DNA of 64,000 nucleotides from Jeotgalicoccus nanhaiensis (GTDB lineage Bacteria; Bacillota; Bacilli; Staphylococcales; Salinicoccaceae). The notes under the pieces are model-generated. The model searched no databases. It was not told where the DNA came from and saw only the letters and a list, made by a program, of their open reading frames with translations. Shown here one piece after another: positions 59,015 to 64,000 of this stretch; positions within the stretch are counted from its first letter, which is position 1; every line of letters begins with the position of its first letter. Made by a program: the position numbers and the translations under genes. Where the stretch lies: NCBI GenBank assembly GCA_004570955.1, contig SPPL01000001.1, positions 124,001 through 188,000 on the forward strand, in the 5' to 3' direction.

Positions 59015-59923
59015 ATGGCACACCATAAACTTTCAAAGGATAATCTTTTTTATGCAATGAGCAAAGAGAACGAGCCGAAGTTAACAGTTAAGCTAGGAGA
59101 TACTGTCGATATTGAAACACATGACTGCTTTACAGGGCAAATCACTTCCGAGGAAGGTTCTTTCGGCGGACTTGACTGGGAAAGAATTAATCCTGCAACA
59201 GGACCGGTTTACGTAGATGGCGTTAAATCGGGAGATGTTTTAAAGATAACGATTAACAGTATTGATATTTCCGATACTGGAGTTATGGTGACCGGCCCCG
59301 GTATGGGTGTGATGGGAGATACTCTGAAAGAAACGCTCGTCCGTATTTACGATGTTGATACTAAAAATAATACAGTCAATTTTAACGGCTTGCCGCTTCC
59401 AGTTAATAAGATGATCGGTGTAATCGGTGTAGCTCCGCCTGATGAAGCGGTGAATAACGGCACGCCTGATACCCATGGCGGCAATATGGATTGCCTGAAA
59501 ATAACAGAAGGCATCACTCTGTACCTGCCTGTCTATCATGACGGTGCGCTGTTTGGTCTCGGTGATGTACATGCTGCGATGGCTGACGGCGAAGTCAGTG
59601 TATCAGGACTTGAAGTCAGCGCGAGTGTTAATGTAACATTTGAAAAAGCAAAGAATTTACCAACTGAACATCCAGTAATTATTAATGATGAAGGTATTTA
59701 TCTGAATGTTTCCGATGAAAGTCTCGATACCGCTGTTGATACTTCAGTTCATAAAATGGCTGAGCTGCTTCAGCCGAAAACTGATTTGAGCATGGAGGAA
59801 TTTACGATGCTGATGAGTCTTGGCGGCCAAACACAAATTAATCAGGTCGTTGATCCTAAAAAGACAGCACGATACTTCATGCCGCAATATATTCTCGATC
59901 ATTACGGAATTGAATTTAACTAA
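59015..59923 (+). CDS. Acetamidase/formamidase family protein
   Basis: A predicted amide hydrolase (302 aa) of the FmdA/AmdA family, which releases ammonia from formamide or acetamide. Family hallmarks are the N-terminal THDCFTGQI, GPVYVDGVKSGDVLKITI, the metal/active region THGGNMDCLKITEG, and FGLGDVHAAMADGEV. SD AAGGAGG precedes the ATG. It has its own promoter and is not part of the rnjA unit. The exact substrate is unknown. Confidence 0.9.
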   Translation: MAHHKLSKDNLFYAMSKENEPKLTVKLGDTVDIETHDCFTGQITSEEGSFGGLDWERINPATGPVYVDGVKSGDVLKITINSIDISDTGVMVTGPGMGVMGDTLKETLVRIYDVDTKNNTVNFNGLPLPVNKMIGVIGVAPPDEAVNNGTPDTHGGNMDCLKITEGITLYLPVYHDGALFGLGDVHAAMADGEVSVSGLEVSASVNVTFEKAKNLPTEHPVIINDEGIYLNVSDESLDTAVDTSVHKMAELLQPKTDLSMEEFTMLMSLGGQTQINQVVDPKKTARYFMPQYILDHYGIEFN

Positions 59924-59937
59924 TTATTACTCCCCCT

Positions 59938-59976
59938 AATAAAAAACAGCGCCTCCCTTCTCCGGGAGGTGCTGTT
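59938..59976 (-). terminator. Terminator between acetamidase-family gene and ktrC
   Basis: A 13-bp stem with one wobble (59945-59957 / 59964-59976). On the minus strand it is followed by TTTTTATTAG, so it mainly ends the cydAB-ktrC transcript. Confidence 0.85.
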
Positions 59977-59990
59977 GACGTTTCCTGTAT

Positions 59991-60656
59991 TTATTTAAGA
60001 CGCTCCATAACTCTCTCAAAATGATTCAGCTGCTGGACACTGCCTATAAGAATCAGTATATCTCCACTGAGTATGCTTATTTGCGAGTCCGGACTCACGA
60101 TAATATCGCCGTCTCTGTTTATTGCAATAATACTGATACCGAATTTCTCGCGAATATTTAAATCGCTTATACGTTTATTTTCAAGTCTTGCATTCGCGCT
60201 GTATTCAATAATGGAATGGCTGCTCGATACTTCCAAATATTCGACAACAGATGAAGATACCAGTCTATGGGCAATCCTGCGCCCCATATCCCTTTCGGGA
60301 TGGACGACTATATCAGCTCCGATTTTTTCAAGCACCCTGCCGTGATAGGAATTCTGAGCTTTAGTTGTTACTTTTTTAACACCGAGATCTTTTAAAATCA
60401 GTGTCGATAAGATGCTCGCCTGAATATTATCTCCGATAGCTACGATGACATTATCATAATTATCAATGCCGATGCTTTTCAGCATCGCTTCATCTGTTGA
60501 ATCTCCGATAATACCTTCAGAATAATAATCCTGATATTCATTGACACGTGTTTCGTCCGTATCAATAACAAGGACATCCACGTTCATTTCACTCAGTTCC
60601 ATAACGATGCTTCCGCCGAATCTGCCCAGTCCGATGACTGCAATTTCTTTTTTCAT
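59991..60656 (-). CDS. ktrC: Potassium uptake regulatory subunit KtrA/KtrC (RCK)
   Basis: The cytoplasmic gating ring subunit (221 aa) of a Ktr potassium transporter. The N-terminal RCK_N domain has the nucleotide-binding loop VIGLGRFGGSIVMEL and Asp at the end of beta 2 (VLVIDTDETR); the C-terminal RCK_C domain (residues about 136-221) binds c-di-AMP in staphylococci and bacilli. No membrane subunit gene is in the window. It is 24 bp after cydB with no terminator, so probably transcribed with cydAB. Confidence 0.93.
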   Translation of the reverse strand: MKKEIAVIGLGRFGGSIVMELSEMNVDVLVIDTDETRVNEYQDYYSEGIIGDSTDEAMLKSIGIDNYDNVIVAIGDNIQASILSTLILKDLGVKKVTTKAQNSYHGRVLEKIGADIVVHPERDMGRRIAHRLVSSSVVEYLEVSSSHSIIEYSANARLENKRISDLNIREKFGISIIAINRDGDIIVSPDSQISILSGDILILIGSVQQLNHFERVMERLK

Positions 60657-60680
60657 AGTATCAACCTATTCTTTAAGTAA

Positions 60681-61706
60681 CTAGTATTTTTGCTTCCCTT
60701 TCACATAATCCTTATCAAACAGGAACAGTCTTACAAGCAGGAATAGTGATGGAATTAATAATAGTAAACCTAATACGAAGACGACTGTCAATGCAAATGC
60801 CATATTTTCGTTAACAACAGCGTCATTAATATTTACATACGGATAAAGTATATACGGCAGTTTACTGATACCATAGCCGTAAAAAGCAAAACCGTACTGC
60901 AGCATTATCATAATGAAAGCTGTACCGTAGTTGCGGCGCTGCCAGATTAAGAAGACCGCAATCAGCATTGCAAGAAGACTCAGCCCAAATAAATACCAGT
61001 AATTCTGAGCACTCATAAAGTGTTCATAGTTATGCTGTCTTAGTCCTAAAAACGTAAACTGGGTAATAACGAGCGTCGGCAAGGCCCAGATTAAAAACCA
61101 GGTTCTCGTTAATTCACTTGCTTTCTTATCTTCAGCTTTTGCAGCATAGAACGTTAGAAAACCGCTCGAAATATAAAGCACTGAAATAATTGCGAGAAAG
61201 ACAACCGACCAGCCGTAAGTGCTGAAAATTAAATTTTCAAAGTTTAAATCGATGCCCTTGGCGGTTTCTTCTATATAACCGCCTTCTGAAATGACAAGTG
61301 CAATCGACAGCGCCGCCGGTATAAGAAGTCCTGTTACACCGTACAAGGCTGACCATGACAGCTTGCTTTCCCGGTTGTATGAGTTAAACGCGTAATACGA
61401 GCCGCGTATCGACAGCAGTATCAGAGCAATCGACCCCGGAATTAACAAGGTCGTACCTAAATAATATGCTGTATCCGGATAAAACCCGACAATTCCGACG
61501 AAGAAAAAGACGAAGAAGACGTTTGTTGTCTCCCATACCGGACTTAAATATCGTGAAATAATCGGACTGATGATATTATCATCACCTGTCAATTTTGAAT
61601 AAAAGTTAAAAAATCCGGCACCGAAGTCAATCGATGCGATGATGACATAGAGATATAAAAAGGTCCAAAGTACAGTTACACCGATAATCTCATAATCTAG
61701 GCTCAT
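60681..61706 (-). CDS. cydB: Cytochrome bd quinol oxidase subunit II (CydB)
   Basis: The second membrane subunit (341 aa, nine helices) of the high-affinity bd oxidase. Features are the N-terminal TFLYLYVIIASIDFGAGFFNF segment and PVWETTNVFFVFFFVG, which match CydB. The start overlaps the cydA stop by 4 bp (ATGA-type coupling). Confidence 0.96.
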   Translation of the reverse strand: MSLDYEIIGVTVLWTFLYLYVIIASIDFGAGFFNFYSKLTGDDNIISPIISRYLSPVWETTNVFFVFFFVGIVGFYPDTAYYLGTTLLIPGSIALILLSIRGSYYAFNSYNRESKLSWSALYGVTGLLIPAALSIALVISEGGYIEETAKGIDLNFENLIFSTYGWSVVFLAIISVLYISSGFLTFYAAKAEDKKASELTRTWFLIWALPTLVITQFTFLGLRQHNYEHFMSAQNYWYLFGLSLLAMLIAVFLIWQRRNYGTAFIMIMLQYGFAFYGYGISKLPYILYPYVNINDAVVNENMAFALTVVFVLGLLLLIPSLFLLVRLFLFDKDYVKGKQKY

Positions 61707-63085
61707 GGCAATTGACCTCCTTCACCTTTCGATATAATGCCGGTTTCTCCATACCAGTTTAATTTATCTTCTTCAGCTGATTTGCCTTTAAACATTCTGA
61801 GCAGCACATATATACATGTCGCTCCGAGCACCATGTACAGGAGTGCAAAAGCTATCAGCGTAATACCTAAACCGTCTGCCTGTGTCACCGCTTCAGACAC
61901 TCTCATATAGCCTCTGACAATCCATGGCTGCCGTCCCATTTCTGCTAAGAACCAGCCTGCTTCTATTGCCAGAAAACTGAGTGGACCGGCGAGGGCGTAC
62001 ATATAGAGCAGTGCCGGATGGTGCTCGTGTATTTTTGTCCACCGCTTAGTAAATTTAACGATAAAGTACACAGCAGCGATACCGAGTCCGTACATTCCGA
62101 AGAATACCATTAAGTCAAAGAAGTAATGGATAATCAGCGGCGGATGTTCATCTTCCGGTATATCATTCAACCCTGTCACTTCAGTATCGAATGAATTTCC
62201 TGCGAGGAAGCTGAGTACCCATGGAATACGCAGTTCATATTTAACCTCCTGCGTCTCCTCATCTAAAATACCAAACAGTACTAAATCTGCATTTTCTTCT
62301 GTTTCAAAGTGCCATTCAAAAGCCGCAAGTTTTTCAGGCTGATGTTCGTGCAGGAATTTCGCTGTTAAATCTCCTGCCAGCAGTGTCAATACTGCCATAA
62401 TTATTCCGATTGACATCATCACTTTTAAGCCTTTTTTGTGATATGTTTTATCTTCTTTATGTGATGATCTGAGCAGCTTCACGGCACTGATTGTCGCCAT
62501 AAGGAAAGCAATCGTCATATATGCCGTAACGACAACGTGGAATACTCTGACCCATGACGAAGGATTGAACATTGCGGCAATCGGATCGATATTTAAAAGT
62601 TCTCCGCCTTCAAAGTCAAATCCTGCCGGTGTATTCATAAATGAGTTCACCGTCGTAATAAAAACCGCCGACAAAGTCGAACCGATAACAATCGGTATAT
62701 TTAACAGCCAGTGATACCAGGGATTTTTAAAACGATCCCATGTATATAAAAATATTCCGAGGAATATTGCTTCAAAGAAAAACGCAAAGGTCTCCATAAA
62801 CAGCGGCAATGCTATAATTTGACCGCCGAGTCTCATAAAGTCCGGCCATATCAATGACAGCTGCAGTCCGATTATGGTTCCGGTTACCACACCTACTGCA
62901 ACGGTGACCGTATAACCTTTTGCGATACGCCGTGCCATCGTTAAGTACTGCGCATCTTTCTTCCTCAGCCCTAAAAATTCAAGAACCATAAACACTATTG
63001 GAACACCGACCCCGATAGTGGCGAAAATTATATGAAAGCCTAAAGTCATACCGGTTAAAACGCGTCCAATTAATACCTCATCCAT
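61703..63085 (-). CDS. cydA: Cytochrome bd quinol oxidase subunit I (CydA)
   Basis: The heme-carrying subunit (460 aa) that oxidises menaquinol and reduces oxygen. Helix 1 has GFHIIFATIGVG with the His ligand, the second ligand lies in VFHVVVTAYMT, and the quinol-site segment GRQPWIVRGYMR is present. The Q-loop is short, as in Gram-positive enzymes. A sigma-A promoter lies 30 bp upstream. Together with caa3 this gives two oxidases with different oxygen affinity. Confidence 0.97.
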   Translation of the reverse strand: MDEVLIGRVLTGMTLGFHIIFATIGVGVPIVFMVLEFLGLRKKDAQYLTMARRIAKGYTVTVAVGVVTGTIIGLQLSLIWPDFMRLGGQIIALPLFMETFAFFFEAIFLGIFLYTWDRFKNPWYHWLLNIPIVIGSTLSAVFITTVNSFMNTPAGFDFEGGELLNIDPIAAMFNPSSWVRVFHVVVTAYMTIAFLMATISAVKLLRSSHKEDKTYHKKGLKVMMSIGIIMAVLTLLAGDLTAKFLHEHQPEKLAAFEWHFETEENADLVLFGILDEETQEVKYELRIPWVLSFLAGNSFDTEVTGLNDIPEDEHPPLIIHYFFDLMVFFGMYGLGIAAVYFIVKFTKRWTKIHEHHPALLYMYALAGPLSFLAIEAGWFLAEMGRQPWIVRGYMRVSEAVTQADGLGITLIAFALLYMVLGATCIYVLLRMFKGKSAEEDKLNWYGETGIISKGEGGQLP

Positions 63086-63113
63086 TTGTAATCACCCCAT
63101 ATTCATACCTATT

Positions 63114-63142
63114 ATTATAACTGTTTTACCGCTTTCTATTAA
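63114..63142 (-). promoter_or_regulatory. Promoter of cydAB
   Basis: On the minus strand TTAATA (63137-63142), 17 bp and TATAAT (63114-63119). The upstream AT-rich stretch (63150-63200) has two direct GTGA elements but no Rex-type palindrome. Confidence 0.55.
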
Positions 63143-63206
63143 ATACTTAGGTTTAAAATTTAGTGACATATTTGTGAATTAATTAACATACTTTGATTTA
63201 TAAAAT

Positions 63207-64000
63207 TTAAACTGCGCGATTATGGGGTATTTTTACTCTGCTGTGGAAGTATAAGCCGATAATTACCATCACGAGTAGGCTCGTTATCGCAATACGCGAT
63301 GCTGCGGTGCCGAAATCGCTCAATACCAGAGTGATTGTACCGTAAATAAACGGTCCGGCGATGGCGCTCATTTTCGCACTGAACGCAAATAAACCGAAGA
63401 ACTGTCCTTCTTTGCCTTCCGGTGACAGCTCGATAATAATAGTTCTTGAAACTACCCAGACAGATCCCATCGCTATACCGAATAAACTGGCGGCAATCCA
63501 AAATGTCCACATCGGAAGCGGCAGTGCCGCAATAATAATAGCAGCAGCAAGAAGCAGTCCAATGATGCTGAATGTAGGTTTGGAGCCATATTTTTGATTG
63601 ATAAACCCAAAGACCAGAGCTCCCGCAATACTGAATAAGGTTGCGACCATAAAAACGATTAAAAAAGCACTTGCTTCAAAGCCGACGACAGTTGTTGCAT
63701 ACGGCTGCATCATTGCGATTGCTGTTGCAAGAGCATCATTAATAAAAAAGTAAGCAATCATAAAAAAGAAAATCGAAGGATATTTTTTGGCCTCTTTAAA
63801 AGTATAATAAATATCTTTATATCCTTTTAAAAATGGCTGCTTCATTTTTATCTTCTGCACAGGGTCTTTATTAATGAAGAATAAGGGTAGTGCAAAAAGC
63901 AGAAATAAAATACCGCTCAGCCAGAAGGCATTATGAATACTGCTGTCTCCAACGATAATTAAAACGGAGAATATACCGAATAAAGTGCCTAAATATCCGA
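63207..64000 (-). CDS. MFS transporter, UMF1/Atg22-like (5' end outside window)
   Basis: The reading frame is open from the stop near 63207 to the window edge (about 264 codons), so the N-terminal part is missing. About eight hydrophobic helices are visible; GYLGTLFG near the edge and the loop GFINQKYGSKPTF resemble the MFS branch related to Atg22/UMF1 (B. subtilis YxiO). GTG 63860 is an internal codon, not the start. The substrate is unknown. It precedes cydA on the same strand by 120 bp. Confidence 0.8.
   Translation of the reverse strand, partial: GYLGTLFGIFSVLIIVGDSSIHNAFWLSGILFLLFALPLFFINKDPVQKIKMKQPFLKGYKDIYYTFKEAKKYPSIFFFMIAYFFINDALATAIAMMQPYATTVVGFEASAFLIVFMVATLFSIAGALVFGFINQKYGSKPTFSIIGLLLAAAIIIAALPLPMWTFWIAASLFGIAMGSVWVVSRTIIIELSPEGKEGQFFGLFAFSAKMSAIAGPFIYGTITLVLSDFGTAASRIAITSLLVMVIIGLYFHSRVKIPHNRAV

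Noticed and set aside
63150-63180. Rex-binding site upstream of cydA
   Set aside because: GTGA elements are direct repeats here, not the TTGTGA...TCACAA palindrome; redox control stays possible but is not shown.

Overview
The window looks like the core chromosome of a low- to moderate-GC Firmicute of the family Staphylococcaceae, but not Staphylococcus aureus itself; I would look first at Jeotgalicoccus, Salinicoccus or Nosocomiicoccus relatives. The evidence is staphylococcal/Bacillales synteny blocks (mraZ-rsmH-ftsL-pbp1-mraY-murD-divIB-ftsA-ftsZ; the ylb block; the yla block with typA and ftsW; ykyA-pdhABCD, def, rpoY-rnjA, cydAB-ktrC), a bacillithiol gene (bshC), a staphylococcal-type CtaM, and a complete caa3 oxidase operon that S. 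aureus lacks. No rRNA, tRNA, IS element, integrase or CRISPR array was seen.

Layout. 1-10.9 kb (minus strand): division and cell-wall cluster from mraZ to ftsZ and a partial pgeF, with an MraZ-type operator of three GTGG repeats at exact 10-bp spacing. 11-19.6 kb: bshC, ylbP, yceD-rpmF, tmcAL, coaD, rsmD, ylbG, a GDPD-family phosphodiesterase, a 41-bp tandem-repeat array, ylbF and yugN. 19.6-27.4 kb: ctaM, ctaG, ctaCDEF (caa3 oxidase) and the heme O/A synthases ctaB and ctaA. 27.5-36 kb: CDF transporter, ftsW, ylaN, ylaH, typA, ylaF, a NERD-like gene split by a -1 frame change at an in-phase A AAA AAG heptamer, an inositol-monophosphatase-family gene, yktB, and three 41-bp hairpin repeats.

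36.2-48.5 kb: branched-chain amino-acid block. A BASS transporter and ilvD form one unit with its own terminator. A leucine (CUC) T-box then precedes ilvB-ilvN-ilvC-leuA-leuB-leuC-leuD-ilvA; the last gene lacks the C-terminal regulatory domain. 48.7-55.7 kb: DUF4064 protein, yktA, pdhABCD and ykyA. 55.8-64 kb: def, an 88-aa unknown, a self-contained unit for a 31-residue very basic peptide, rpoY-rnjA, an acetamidase/formamidase-family protein, ktrC, cydBA, and an incomplete MFS transporter.

Functionally the window joins envelope and division machinery, two terminal oxidases with their cofactor assembly genes, pyruvate-to-acetyl-CoA conversion, and Leu/Ile/Val synthesis. The points most worth checking are the frameshift heptamer, the 31-aa basic peptide unit, the two unrelated 41-bp repeat families, and intrinsic terminators that directly abut the Shine-Dalgarno of the next gene (three cases). 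Family names were assigned by reading the proteins, without database searches.
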